Assembly: GCF_018219815.1 (NCBI RefSeq)
Contig: NZ_JADMKU010000006.1
Location: forward strand, 159,435 to 223,434
Direction: 5' to 3'
DNA from: Thalassovita aquimarina
GTDB lineage: Bacteria; Pseudomonadota; Alphaproteobacteria; Rhodobacterales; Rhodobacteraceae
DNA length: 64,000 bases
The position numbers were made by a program, and so were the translations under genes. Shown here one piece after another: positions 26,474 to 35,920 of the stretch (position 1 is its first letter; each line of letters starts with the position of its first letter). Below the pieces are notes generated by a model. The model worked only from the letters and a program-made list of their open reading frames with translations. It did not search any database and was not told where the DNA came from.

Positions 26474-27490
26474 CTAACCAAAGGCGGAATCGGGCCGCAC
26501 TGCACGGCCTTCCTTTGCGGAACGGGCACAGGCCAGCGCAATGGCCAATGCGGCGCGGCCATCCTGCGCGGTGGCTGAAGGGGATCGGCCCTCGGTGATT
26601 GCTGCGTGGAACTCGTCAAGCGCGTTGTAGAAAGACTGGTCATACCGTTCGAGGAAGAAGTGCTTGAGCGGCTCGCGGGCTGCGGTGCGGCGATTGTTCC
26701 AACGCACCAGGTTGTCGTCGCGGTGGTTCAGCGTCTGCACCATGCCGTCATTGCCGAATGCCTCGAGCCGCTGGTCAAAGCCATAGGCGCAGGCGCGCGA
26801 ATTGTTGATGTGCACCAGCGCGCCCGATGGCATTTTCAGGGTGGTCATGGTCATGTCAAAATCACCCTCTGCTCCGATCTGTTCGTTGAACATGCATGAG
26901 CCGGCGGCCTGCACTTCGACCGGGCGTTCGCCCGCGATCCAGCACAGCAGGTCGATGTCATGGATCGTGGCATCGACGAAATAACCGCCCGAGACGCGCA
27001 CATATTCGATGGGCGGCGGGGCGGGTTCGCGCGACCAGCTCATCAACATGTTCAGCCGACCGATCTCACCCGTCTTGACCGCGTTGCGCAGCGCTGCGTT
27101 GTCGGGGTCAAAGCGCCGGTTGAAGCCCAGCATGAAGGGCACGGGATGCTCTTTCAGCGCAGTCATGGCCTGCTCGACCCGCTCCAGCGTCTGATCCAGC
27201 GGCTTTTCGCAGTAAATCGGCTTGCCCGCGCGCGCGACCCGTTCGATGTAATCGACATGGGTGTCGGTGGGGGTGGCAATGATCACCGCGTCGACACCCG
27301 GATCCGACAGGACGGCATCGAGATCATCCATCGCTCGACCGCCATATTGCGCAGCGGCCTTTTCGGCCGACGAGATGCGGGGGTTATAGATCACTTCAAG
27401 CCGCAACCCCGGATGGGCGTTGATCTTGGGGCCATAGACATGTGCCATGCGGCCCGTGCCCATCAGGGCGATGCCAAGCGTCTGTGTCAT
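26474..27490 (-). CDS. Gfo/Idh/MocA family oxidoreductase (inositol-dehydrogenase-like)
   Basis: A 338-residue NAD(P)-dependent dehydrogenase: Rossmann segment LGIALMGTGRMAHVYGPKIN (residues 4-23), the EKP signature in IYCEKPLDQTLE (~91-102), and the C-terminal domain with GGYFVDATIHDIDLLCWIAG, typical of the inositol 2-dehydrogenase branch. Its ATG overlaps the GMC oxidoreductase stop. It likely oxidises a sugar or cyclitol in the same pathway as the ribose-type ABC transporter downstream. Confidence 0.9.
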   Translation of the reverse strand: MTQTLGIALMGTGRMAHVYGPKINAHPGLRLEVIYNPRISSAEKAAAQYGGRAMDDLDAVLSDPGVDAVIIATPTDTHVDYIERVARAGKPIYCEKPLDQTLERVEQAMTALKEHPVPFMLGFNRRFDPDNAALRNAVKTGEIGRLNMLMSWSREPAPPPIEYVRVSGGYFVDATIHDIDLLCWIAGERPVEVQAAGSCMFNEQIGAEGDFDMTMTTLKMPSGALVHINNSRACAYGFDQRLEAFGNDGMVQTLNHRDDNLVRWNNRRTAAREPLKHFFLERYDQSFYNALDEFHAAITEGRSPSATAQDGRAALAIALACARSAKEGRAVRPDSAFG

Positions 27491-29088
27491 GCGGTCACCT
27501 TCGCGTCTTCCAGTATGAGTGCAGCCGCCTTTTCCCCGATCATGATCGAAGCGGCATTGGTGTTGCCTGTCACGATGCGCGGCATGATCGAGGCATCGGC
27601 CACCCGCAGCCCTTCGATGCCGTGCACCCGCAGGCGCGGGTCAACGACCGCGTCGTCGCCGACGCCCATCTTGCAGGTCCCTACCGGATGCAGCAATGAC
27701 AGCCCATTGGCGCGGCAGTAGTCAAGCAACTCGGCCTCGCTTTGTACGTCTTTGCCCGGTTGCAGTTCGTACTCCACGCAATCAGCCATCGGGGAGGTTG
27801 CAGCAATCTTGCGGCCGAATTGCAGCCCGGCAATGGCGGCGCGCTGGTCGGCCTCGTCGGCGAAGAAATTGAACTGGATCTCGGGCTGCACATCCGGTCT
27901 GGGACTGGTGATATGCACATGCCCGCGCGAATTGGGGCGCATGTGTTCGGCCAGGATGGTGAAGCCCGAAAACGGATGGGGCTTGAGCTGCTCGTCGGTG
28001 CACCAGGCCATGAAGGTTACCATCATGTCGGGACGGTCGATCTCTGGGCTCGAACGGATGAAGGTGTTCGAGTAGTTGCCGTTGTCGGCAAAGGGACCGG
28101 TGCGGAAAATCAGATGCCTCAGCAGTTGCAACCCGCCTTTGAGCTTGTTGTTGTAAAGGTCATTCACCGTGGAATGCACTGTCGAGCGATACTCGGCCCC
28201 GATGCCGAAATGGTCTTGCAGGTTCTCGCCCACGCCTGTCAGTTCGTGTTTCACCTCTATGCCGTTGCGACGCAGCACCTTGCTTGGCCCGATACCGGAA
28301 ATTTGCAGCAGCTGAGGCGAATTGAAGGTGCCGCCGCTCAGGACGATCTCGCGCCGCGCGGTGGCGCGATGTGATCCGCGCTTGTCGGTCCAGTTGACAC
28401 CGGTGGCACGGCGGCCTTCCAGCTCGATCCGCTGCACCATTGCATGTACGCGCAGGTCGATGTTTCGCTTGGCCTTGCCGCGCAGGTAACCTGCGGCCGT
28501 GCTCCAGCGCCAACCGTTCTTGGTGGTGGTCTGAACGTATCCGGTGCCCTCTTGCTGGGCGCCGTTGAAATCGTCATTGCGCGGCACGCCAAGCGCCGCG
28601 GAGGCAGCGTGGAACGCCTCGCCCAGTTCGTGTTCCGTGCGCACGTCCGACACCGCCACCGGACCGCCGGTGCCGTGGTAATCGTCCGCGCCGCGTTCCT
28701 GATCTTCGCAGGATTTGAAATAGGGCAGGACCCCGTCCCAGCCCCAGCCGGTGCAGCCTTGTGCTTCCCAGCCGTCGAAATCTTCCGGCTGGCCGCGCAT
28801 GTAGATCATGCCGTTGATCGCGCCGGTCCCCCCCAGAACCTTGCCGCGCGGCTGGAACAGGCGGCGATTGTTCAAATGCGGTTCGGGCGCGCTTTCATAG
28901 CACCAGTTCACCTTCGGGTTGGCGTAAAGCATGGAATAACCCAGCGGGATGTGAATGAAGGGGTTGCGGTCCTTGCCTCCGGCCTCGAGCAACAGCACCT
29001 TGTGCCCGGCTTCGCCCAAGCGGCCGGCAACGGCACAGCCTGCCGACCCCGCCCCAATCACAATGTAATCGTACTCTATATTGCCCAT
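27487..29088 (-). CDS. GMC family oxidoreductase (choline-dehydrogenase-like)
   Basis: A 533-residue FAD enzyme. N-terminal YDYIVIGAGSAGCAVAGRL (FAD motif), GGTGAINGMIYMRGQPEDFD (GMC signature 1), LSGGTFNSPQLLQISGIGP (GMC signature 2) and the C-terminal LHPVGTCKMG with the catalytic His are present. The ATG at 29088 has AGGAGG upstream; the frame extends 46 codons further but without family sequence. It heads a two-gene operon with a Gfo/Idh dehydrogenase and is divergent from the HTH-binding-protein fusion regulator. The substrate is an alcohol, sugar or polyol, not choline specifically. Confidence 0.9.
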   Translation of the reverse strand: MGNIEYDYIVIGAGSAGCAVAGRLGEAGHKVLLLEAGGKDRNPFIHIPLGYSMLYANPKVNWCYESAPEPHLNNRRLFQPRGKVLGGTGAINGMIYMRGQPEDFDGWEAQGCTGWGWDGVLPYFKSCEDQERGADDYHGTGGPVAVSDVRTEHELGEAFHAASAALGVPRNDDFNGAQQEGTGYVQTTTKNGWRWSTAAGYLRGKAKRNIDLRVHAMVQRIELEGRRATGVNWTDKRGSHRATARREIVLSGGTFNSPQLLQISGIGPSKVLRRNGIEVKHELTGVGENLQDHFGIGAEYRSTVHSTVNDLYNNKLKGGLQLLRHLIFRTGPFADNGNYSNTFIRSSPEIDRPDMMVTFMAWCTDEQLKPHPFSGFTILAEHMRPNSRGHVHITSPRPDVQPEIQFNFFADEADQRAAIAGLQFGRKIAATSPMADCVEYELQPGKDVQSEAELLDYCRANGLSLLHPVGTCKMGVGDDAVVDPRLRVHGIEGLRVADASIMPRIVTGNTNAASIMIGEKAAALILEDAKVTA

Positions 29089-29156
29089 GCTCTTGCCTCC
29101 TGTCGTGACTGGTTCGACAGGAAATTTGCACGGCAGCGCTTGACCAAAGAATAGAT

Positions 29157-29173
29157 CAAATATCAGATTTGGA
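29157..29173. promoter_or_regulatory. Dyad upstream of the HTH-SBP regulator; shares a 12-mer with the ABC promoter
   Basis: CAAAT-ATCAG-ATTTG is a perfect interrupted repeat (29157-29171). The 12-base string TCCAAATCTGAT (minus strand, 29162-29173) recurs exactly at 32332-32343 in the divergent promoter of the ribose-type ABC genes. Position and repetition suggest an operator for the regulator at 29257. Confidence 0.55.
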
Positions 29174-29256
29174 TAAATCGCTGCTGGCGAAGAGCCTTCA
29201 AACACAGGTTTGGTGGGGCTGTTCATCCGTCAACGCTGAATTCCAGGAGGCCCGAA

Positions 29257-30960
29257 ATGACCCGCGAAGAGCTTTTAAGGATTCTTACCTTCGTGGACTC
29301 AAATCGCGAGATATCGGAAAAGCGCACGTCCCTTGCGACGGTCGACCCGCGCTGGAACATCATTTCCTATGCGATGCGGCGGCATTTCGAGGGCAAGCTG
29401 CTGACCATAACGTCGGCTGCCATGGCCGCCGATGTGCCCTATGGCACCGCGATGCGGCGGATCACCGAACTGATAGACGAAGGGATGTTGCTCAAGCGGC
29501 CCAAGTCCAAATCGGGCAAGTCTTTTTCGCTGCATCCCACGCGCAAGCTGATCGCCGAATTCGAAAGCTTCGCGATGCAGCTCAAGGCGATGGTGGGCAA
29601 CACGTTCGGCTTTACCACCGGTGATGGAGAAATCGGCGATTTCTACTTCGGTGGTTATTACATGGCGTCGCGCATACTGCCCTATCCGAACGCGATGCGC
29701 GCCGGCGTTGGGGTGGATCGCACTTTCCGCATCCTGTCTCCCAGCGATCCGACATTCAAAACGCTGAGTGAGTTTTCGTCCAATCTGGACGAGCTCTGCG
29801 GGACCAATGTGGAAATCGTAAATCTGCCGCTGGATGAGCTGCATGGCGAGATCATGAAGAACGCGAAAAATCCGGTATCGAAATATGATCTCGTCGCTGT
29901 CGACCTGCCATGGATCGGCCAACTGGCCACGGAAGGGGTGATCGAGCCGCTTGATGCATTGATGCAGGAAGAGCGATACAACCCGTCGGATTTTCACAAC
30001 GCTGCCTATCGCGGTTCTTCGTGGAACAATCATCAATACGGGCTGCCGATCCAGCCGACTGCCGAGCTTCTGTTCTGCCGCTCGGACCTGTTCGCCGAGG
30101 CGGGGCTTTCGATTCCGCAAAACACCGAAGAGGTGCTGTTTGCCGCCCGCGTGTTGCACCGGGCCGGGTTCAACCAGTCTGGCATCGTGATGAATTACGG
30201 GCGCGGCACACCGGTGGCGCATACGTTCATCCAGACGCTGGCGGATTTCGGGCAGCCGATCATCAACCTGACGCCCCTGGGCGACGAATATGACCTGACC
30301 GTGATCGAGAAAGAAAACTATCGCCCCAAGCTTGATACCGACGCCGCACAACAGGCGGCAGAGTTCCTGCTGGAGTTGGCAGAGTTTTCCCACAATGAAA
30401 GCATGATCTGCAACTGGGATCGTCGCATCGGCATCTTTTCCAAGGGGCAGGCGGCGATGACCTATGGTTGGAGCATTCGTGCCGCCGCTTTTGAGCGTGA
30501 CGAAAGCTCGCCCGCGCATGGCAAGGTGCAGTTCGTGCCGCACCCGCCTGCGCCGGGCCAGCGCACCGTGTCGCCCATCGGCGGGTTTTCTCTGGCCATA
30601 CCTGCAGGGTTGGACCCGCAGCGCAAGAAAGCATCCTGGAAGGTGATGGAATACCTGACCCGGCCGGAAATGCTGAAATGGTATGTGCTCAATGGCAACC
30701 TGACCAGCCCGCGCTTTTCCACCAGCGCCGACCCCGAGGTGCAGGCCAGCAGCGACATCATCACGCAGGTCGACGCGATGGACCGGCGCGGGGAACTTCA
30801 GATCTGGCCGCGCCCGTCAATTCCCGAATTCAGCGACGTGCTGAATGTGCTGGGGGATGAGATTCATCTGATGTTGCAGGGGACATCGTCGGTGCAAGAC
30901 GCATTGGCGAAATCCCAGAACCGGATCGACGCGATCATGCGCGATCGTGGGCATTACTGA
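29257..30960 (+). CDS. Winged-helix regulator fused to a family 1 solute-binding-protein domain
   Basis: A 567-residue protein without a signal peptide. Residues ~1-105 form a winged-helix-like region (EGKLLTITSAAMAADVPYGT, then AMRRITELIDEGMLLKRP and KSGKSFSLHPTRKLIAEFES). Residues ~125-567 read as an extracellular-type sugar solute-binding protein: KYDLVAVDLPWIGQLATEGV, GLPIQPTAELLFCRSDLFAE, FSKGQAAMTYGWSIRAA, SPIGGFSLAIPAG, SWKVMEYLTRPEMLKWYV. The arrangement is analogous to SgrR, which joins an HTH to a different binding-protein family. A cytoplasmic sugar-sensing regulator of the divergent GMC/Gfo operon and the neighbouring ABC transporter is inferred. Confidence 0.8.
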   Translation: MTREELLRILTFVDSNREISEKRTSLATVDPRWNIISYAMRRHFEGKLLTITSAAMAADVPYGTAMRRITELIDEGMLLKRPKSKSGKSFSLHPTRKLIAEFESFAMQLKAMVGNTFGFTTGDGEIGDFYFGGYYMASRILPYPNAMRAGVGVDRTFRILSPSDPTFKTLSEFSSNLDELCGTNVEIVNLPLDELHGEIMKNAKNPVSKYDLVAVDLPWIGQLATEGVIEPLDALMQEERYNPSDFHNAAYRGSSWNNHQYGLPIQPTAELLFCRSDLFAEAGLSIPQNTEEVLFAARVLHRAGFNQSGIVMNYGRGTPVAHTFIQTLADFGQPIINLTPLGDEYDLTVIEKENYRPKLDTDAAQQAAEFLLELAEFSHNESMICNWDRRIGIFSKGQAAMTYGWSIRAAAFERDESSPAHGKVQFVPHPPAPGQRTVSPIGGFSLAIPAGLDPQRKKASWKVMEYLTRPEMLKWYVLNGNLTSPRFSTSADPEVQASSDIITQVDAMDRRGELQIWPRPSIPEFSDVLNVLGDEIHLMLQGTSSVQDALAKSQNRIDAIMRDRGHY

Positions 30961-31172
30961 TCGGCTTCGGCTATTGGCGCCACAGGGCTGACGGGCAGAC
31001 GCCGGTCCAAGAGTTTTCCGGTAATTCCGGGCAAGCGACCATGTCCAAGCGATCGCGCGTGAGTTTTCCGCAGAGGTTTGCGAACCTGTGCTGAGGCTCG
31101 AAAGAGCGGTAAGGATTTGCCCTGATTAAAACACCGCGGCCCCCTCTTTACGGATCGGCGGATCCCCCAATG

Positions 31173-31201
31173 AAAAAGGACCGCATCCGAAGACGCGGTC
31201 C
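31173..31201 (-). terminator. Intrinsic terminator after the ribose-type binding protein gene
   Basis: On the minus strand GGACCGCGTC-TTCG-GATGCGGTCC forms a stem with one mismatch and a TTCG loop, followed by TTTTT. It lies 24 bp past the binding-protein stop. Confidence 0.85.
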
Positions 31202-31225
31202 ATCGTCATGTCCTTGCGCCCGGTG

Positions 31226-32215
31226 TTACCAGGTGGGGCGCTCAAACTCGTCAACGTTGTCAGGTGTGACCTTCGGCGTGTCGATCCCCTGCAGCGCCGG
31301 AACGTCGATGCCGTTGGCGACCTTCACGGCCGTCTGGATCGCAAGGATCGCGTCGTCGATCGGTGACTGCTTGTTGGTGCCGGTCATCCAGCCTTCTTTC
31401 ATCTTGTCCCAGCCTTCGCCGAACTGGTTGCAGGTCACAACCTTGATCTCGCCCGGCTTTTTGCCGGCACTCTGCAGCGCGCTGACGACGCCCAGACCCA
31501 TGCCGTCGTCAAAGGCGTAGACGCCGTCGATCTTGTCGCCGAACTGGGTCAGGTAGGTTTCCATCACCGTTTGCGCCTTCTCGCGGTTCCATTCCGCGGT
31601 CTGGCTGGCGAGAATGTTTACGTTCGGGTATTGATCGGCCAGCTTGTCGAGGAAGCAGTTCTTGCGCAGGATCGACACCGAGTAGCCTGGCGTGCCTTCC
31701 ACGACGACGATGTTGCCTTCGCCACCCAATGCATCCCCCAGCATTTCTGCCGACTGTTCTGCCTGGGCGCAATCGTCCGGGCCGGTGTGCCCTTTGACAT
31801 AGCGGCGACCCGCTTCTCCGATGGGCGAATTCGAGGTGATCACCGGAATACCACCGCGCGCAGCGTTGCGAATTGCCGGGATCAAGGCGTTTTGCGACGT
31901 GGGCCAGACGACCAGCGCATCGGGGTTTTGGGATGCCATGTCCTGGATCTGGTCGAACTGCACAGCGGGGTCGCCCTGCGGGTCCATCACTGTGGCCTGA
32001 ATGCCCAGTTCCTTGCTGTAGGCCTCGGCCGTTTCGGCGTATTTGGCCTGGTAAGCGTTCGAGCCCGGATACAGAACGGTGATCCCGATGCGGGTTTCGG
32101 ACAGGGGCTTTTTCAGTTCGCCATCCAGCCAGTCGGGCGCATCGCCAGCCATTGCCGTACCTGCGCCAAGCGCAACGGTCGTGGCAACAGCCAGTGCTTT
32201 CGTAAATTTGGTCAT
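31226..32215 (-). CDS. Ribose-type ABC transporter substrate-binding protein
   Basis: A 329-residue protein with signal peptide MTKFTKALAVATTVALGAG ending AMA, and a Peripla_BP_4/RbsB-like body: TRIGITVLYPGSNAYQAKYA, DPQGDPAVQFDQIQDMASQN, VITSNSPIGEAGRRYVKGH, YAFDDGMGLGVVSALQSAGK. It is transcribed away from the permease and ATPase genes, an uncommon split for this transporter class. The sugar or polyol bound is unknown. Confidence 0.9.
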   Translation of the reverse strand: MTKFTKALAVATTVALGAGTAMAGDAPDWLDGELKKPLSETRIGITVLYPGSNAYQAKYAETAEAYSKELGIQATVMDPQGDPAVQFDQIQDMASQNPDALVVWPTSQNALIPAIRNAARGGIPVITSNSPIGEAGRRYVKGHTGPDDCAQAEQSAEMLGDALGGEGNIVVVEGTPGYSVSILRKNCFLDKLADQYPNVNILASQTAEWNREKAQTVMETYLTQFGDKIDGVYAFDDGMGLGVVSALQSAGKKPGEIKVVTCNQFGEGWDKMKEGWMTGTNKQSPIDDAILAIQTAVKVANGIDVPALQGIDTPKVTPDNVDEFERPTW

Positions 32216-32331
32216 GTTGTCCTCCTCCAAAGGCCGCCTCGTTCTCCTCATCGCCATCCCCGTCGGCAGCGCTGCGGGGTGCTTGCATGCCAATGTTCGG
32301 CAGAAGGGGCACACGCTCAATCGCTGAAATG

Positions 32332-32346
32332 TCCAAATCTGATTTT
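32332..32346. promoter_or_regulatory. Second copy of the TCCAAATCTGAT element
   Basis: TCCAAATCTGAT followed by TTTG repeats, with one base less, the element at 29157-29173. It lies between the divergently transcribed binding protein and permease genes, where a shared operator for the ABC transporter would be expected. A further dyad, ATCCA-TTT-TGGAT at 32407-32419, lies 75 bp downstream. Confidence 0.5.
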
Positions 32347-32481
32347 GTGCGGCTTCCCCGTTTCGTCCTATTAATAGCCCAAATCGTGATCGCTTCCCTG
32401 TGGATGATCCATTTTGGATTTTTCGAGAGTTTTTCGGGGGCTCAAGCCCGCCTATCGTCGTCGGAGGGAGGATTTTCTGGC

Positions 32482-33435
32482 ATGGATATATCACTGAGCG
32501 GTCTTTTACGCCGACATGGACTAATTGTTGCATTCCTGGTGTTTCTTGCTGGCGTCGCGCTGAATGCCGATGCATTCCTGACGGCCGGCAACATTCTGGA
32601 TGTGCTGCGCCAAGTGTCCATAACCGGCATGATGGCGTTGGGCGTTACCTTCGTGGTTCTGACCGGCCGACTTGATCTTTCGGTCGGGTCGCTGCTGACG
32701 CTGCTGACGGTAATCGTGGTCGATCAGCACAATTCGGCGGGGCCATTCGCGGCCATCGTGATGACATTGGGGGCCGGTTTGGCAATCGGGGCCTTCAACG
32801 GGATTCTGGTCGGTTTCATCGGATTGAACGCCCTGATCGTCACATTGGCAATGCTGTCCTTCCTGCAAGGGCTTGTGCTGTTCTATTCGGGCGGGTCGAA
32901 CGTGAACATCGCCAACGCGCAGGATACGTGGTTCGCGGTCTTCGGGCGGGGCGATTTTCTGGGCATCCCGGTGCCGGTGATCCTGTTTCTGCTGGGCGCG
33001 CTTGTTGCCGGGCTGGTGCTGCAATTCACCACCCTCGGACGCCGGATTTACGGTGTTGGCGGCAATGAGACCGCCAGTATTTTTTCCGGCATCGACGCGC
33101 GCTGGACCGTGTTCTGGACCTACGTCATCTCGGGCTTCACCACCGGTGTCGCCGCCATCATCATGGGCAGCCGCGTCATGGGCGCGCAAAATACCATCGG
33201 GCAGGGGTATGAGCTGACGGTTCTGGCCGGTGTCATCCTTGGCGGCACCTCTCTGCTGGGGGGCTCGGGAAGCGTCTGGCGCACCGTGCTCGGCATCTCG
33301 ATGCTGGGCTTTATCCAAAACGGACTGCTGCTGCTTGGTTTCGCCTACTACGTTCAATGGCTCGTCACATGGGCTGTCATCATTATCGCTGTCTGGATCG
33401 ATCTGGGCGCCAAACGCGGGAGGATCTTCGCATGA
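32482..33435 (+). CDS. Ribose-type ABC transporter permease (first)
   Basis: A 317-residue RbsC-family protein with about eight to ten hydrophobic helices. Typical motifs are LTAGNILDVLRQVSITGMMA, LTGRLDLSVGSLLTL and GGTSLLGGSGSVWRTVLG. The start MDISLSGLLRRHGL at 32482, with GGAGGGAGG upstream, gives the family length; the frame is open a further 65 codons upstream without family sequence. The ATG of the second permease overlaps its stop. Confidence 0.88.
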   Translation: MDISLSGLLRRHGLIVAFLVFLAGVALNADAFLTAGNILDVLRQVSITGMMALGVTFVVLTGRLDLSVGSLLTLLTVIVVDQHNSAGPFAAIVMTLGAGLAIGAFNGILVGFIGLNALIVTLAMLSFLQGLVLFYSGGSNVNIANAQDTWFAVFGRGDFLGIPVPVILFLLGALVAGLVLQFTTLGRRIYGVGGNETASIFSGIDARWTVFWTYVISGFTTGVAAIIMGSRVMGAQNTIGQGYELTVLAGVILGGTSLLGGSGSVWRTVLGISMLGFIQNGLLLLGFAYYVQWLVTWAVIIIAVWIDLGAKRGRIFA

Positions 33436-34409
33436 GCCACGCTTCTTCACCCATGCGGACCGGCTCGGCCTTGCATATCGCCTTGTCCTGGCTTCTGAGA
33501 AATCACATCTGGGTCTTTCTGGCGCTGACTGTCTTGGTCTTTTCGCTGGCCAGCCCCTATTTCCTGACGCTCAACAACATGGGCAATCTTCTAACGCAGG
33601 GCGCTTTCATCGGCATCCTTGCCATCGGCATGACGCTGGTGATGATCGACGGCGAGATCGACCTGTCGGTTGGGGCAATCCTGGCGCTGGCCTCGGCGCT
33701 GGCAATCGGGTTGCAAGATCACATGGGCGTCTGGCCAGCCGTCATTCTTGGTCTGCTTTCCGGTGCGGCGCTTGGGTTCGTCAACGGCACGCTGGTTGCG
33801 CTGTCGGGAATGCATTCCTTTGTCGTCACGCTGGGCGGGCTGATTGGCATTCGCGGGCTTGTTTTCGTCTATTCGGGCGAGAACGCGCTGATGGTGCAGG
33901 ATTTCAGCTATACCGAGATCCCGGAAGTCTACCTTGGGCCGGTTTCGCTAACCGCGATGATTTTTCTCGCGCTGGCGCTGTTTTTCCAATGGGTGCTTTC
34001 CAGCACCCGGCACGGGCGCGAAACCTACGCCGTGGGCGACAACATCGAGGCCGCGCATGATTCCGGCATCAACGTGAAGCGCCACAAGATCATCAACTTT
34101 ACCCTTTGTGGTACGCTGGCCGCGGTCTGTGGCATCCTGCTGTCGATGCGGTTGGGGACGGCCGAACCCAATGCGGGCAAGATCTGGGAACTTTGGACCA
34201 TCATCGCGGTGGTGCTGGGGGGCACGCGCCTTCAAGGCGGCTACGGCAGCCTGTGGATGACCATCGGCGGCGTTCTGACGCTGGCCGTGCTGCGCAACGG
34301 ACTGCGCCTGCTCAATACACCCAACTACGTCGAACTGATGGTCATGGGCGCCGTTCTGGTGTTGGCCCTCGCGCTCGACAAACTGTTGAACCATCGGGAG
34401 GGGTCGTGA
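33432..34409 (+). CDS. Ribose-type ABC transporter permease (second)
   Basis: A 325-residue RbsC-family membrane protein: LTLNNMGNLLTQGAFIGILA, MIDGEIDLSVGAILALASAL, GGTRLQGGYGSLWMTIGGVL. It overlaps the preceding permease and the following ATPase by four and one bases. The two permeases differ enough to form a heterodimer. Confidence 0.9.
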   Translation: MSHASSPMRTGSALHIALSWLLRNHIWVFLALTVLVFSLASPYFLTLNNMGNLLTQGAFIGILAIGMTLVMIDGEIDLSVGAILALASALAIGLQDHMGVWPAVILGLLSGAALGFVNGTLVALSGMHSFVVTLGGLIGIRGLVFVYSGENALMVQDFSYTEIPEVYLGPVSLTAMIFLALALFFQWVLSSTRHGRETYAVGDNIEAAHDSGINVKRHKIINFTLCGTLAAVCGILLSMRLGTAEPNAGKIWELWTIIAVVLGGTRLQGGYGSLWMTIGGVLTLAVLRNGLRLLNTPNYVELMVMGAVLVLALALDKLLNHREGS

Positions 34410-35917
34410 TGACCGATGCTATTCTCAAGGTAAAAGACATCACCAAGACCTTTCCCGGCGTGAAAGCCTTGGACAAGGTCAGTTTCGATATCCGCCCCGG
34501 CGAGGTGCATGCGCTCGTCGGTGAAAACGGTGCCGGCAAATCCACCCTCATGAAGACGCTTGCCGGGCTGCATCAGCCGGATAGCGGGGAAATCGTGTAT
34601 CAGGGCAAGACGATCCAGGTGGCCGGTCCGCTGGATGCGCGGCAGAAGGGCATCTTGCTGATACACCAGGAATTGTCGCTGTCACCCGAACTTTCAGTGG
34701 CCGAGAACATTTACCTTGGCGCCTGGCCCACCAACAGGTTCGGCGTTTTGAAAAAGCGCGAATTGCGGCGCAACGCGACCGCCGCGCTCGAGGCTCTGGG
34801 CTGTGGCTTCGGGCCGGATGCGCGGGTTGGCACGCTGTCGGTTGCCATGCAGCAGATGGTCGAAATCGCCCGCGCCGAAGCCTTCAGCGCCAACGTGGTG
34901 ATCTTCGACGAACCCACCGCGTCGCTGACCGATACGGAAAAGGATCAGCTGTTCCATACTATCCGTAGCCTGAAAGAGCGCGGCGTGGGCATCGTCTACA
35001 TCTCGCACAAGATGGACGAAATTTTCGACATCACCGATCGCATCACAGTCCTGCGTGACGGGCAGGTGCAGGGTACTCTGGATACGAGCGAGACGGACCT
35101 GAACCAGATCACGCGCATGATGATCGGGCGCACGCTTGATACGTTCTTCGTCAAGGCCAAGGAAGAGTTCGGCGCCGAGGTTCTGCGTGTCGAGGGGCTC
35201 AGCAAACAGGGTCTGTTTCGTGATGTGTCCTTCTCGGTTCATGAAGGCGAGGTCCTGGGGCTCTACGGCCTGGTCGGTGCGGGGCGTTCAGAGGTGGTCG
35301 AAACGATCTTTGGCGTGCGCAAGGCCGATGCGGGCACGCTTTACTGGAAAGAGGGCGAGATTGATCTGCCAGCAGCCCGCCAGTCGATTGACATGGGCAT
35401 GGCGCTGGTCCCCGAAAGCCGCAAGGAACAGGGGCTGGTGCTGATGATGGGGGGACGCGAAAATACCTCGCTGCCGCATCTCAGGCTGTTTTCCGAACTG
35501 TCGGTGATGAACCGGACCAAGGAAATGGCGGTGTTCGAAAAATACCGATCGGCCCTGTCGATCAAGACCACCGGCCCCGATCAGCCCGTTTCGCTGCTTT
35601 CGGGCGGGAACCAACAGAAATTCGTGCTGGCCAAGTGGCTTTGCGCGGACCCCAAGCTGATCATCCTGGATGAACCGACCCGTGGCATCGACGTCGGCTC
35701 GAAGTCGGCCATTCACGAACTGATCGCCGATCTGGCCGAACAGGGGCTCGCGGTGATCGTGATCTCCTCCGAGATGCCCGAGGTTCTGGGGGTCAGTCAC
35801 CGTGTTCTGGCGATGTCCGAGGGGGATGTCGTGGCCGAGTTTACAGGCGATGAGATGACCGAGGAAAACCTGATCGATGCGGTGTCGCATCACACACAAC
35901 AAGTCGCGGCGGAGTGA
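34409..35917 (+). CDS. Ribose-type ABC transporter ATP-binding protein (RbsA type)
   Basis: A 502-residue double ATPase. The first half has Walker A GENGAGKSTLMKTLAGL, signature LSVAMQQMVEIARA and Walker B VVIFDEPTASLT. The second half has the degenerate GLVGAGRSEVVETIFG, signature LSGGNQQKFVLAKWL and LIILDEPTRGIDVG. This layout is diagnostic of sugar importers of the RbsA/MglA/XylG group. It is the energising subunit for the two permeases just upstream. Confidence 0.93.
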   Translation: MTDAILKVKDITKTFPGVKALDKVSFDIRPGEVHALVGENGAGKSTLMKTLAGLHQPDSGEIVYQGKTIQVAGPLDARQKGILLIHQELSLSPELSVAENIYLGAWPTNRFGVLKKRELRRNATAALEALGCGFGPDARVGTLSVAMQQMVEIARAEAFSANVVIFDEPTASLTDTEKDQLFHTIRSLKERGVGIVYISHKMDEIFDITDRITVLRDGQVQGTLDTSETDLNQITRMMIGRTLDTFFVKAKEEFGAEVLRVEGLSKQGLFRDVSFSVHEGEVLGLYGLVGAGRSEVVETIFGVRKADAGTLYWKEGEIDLPAARQSIDMGMALVPESRKEQGLVLMMGGRENTSLPHLRLFSELSVMNRTKEMAVFEKYRSALSIKTTGPDQPVSLLSGGNQQKFVLAKWLCADPKLIILDEPTRGIDVGSKSAIHELIADLAEQGLAVIVISSEMPEVLGVSHRVLAMSEGDVVAEFTGDEMTEENLIDAVSHHTQQVAAE

Positions 35918-35920
35918 TCC

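Noticed and set aside
32438..32449. GGGCT-CA-AGCCC palindrome before the ABC permease gene
   Set aside because: Short and GC-rich; such palindromes are expected by chance in this DNA and no second copy was noticed.
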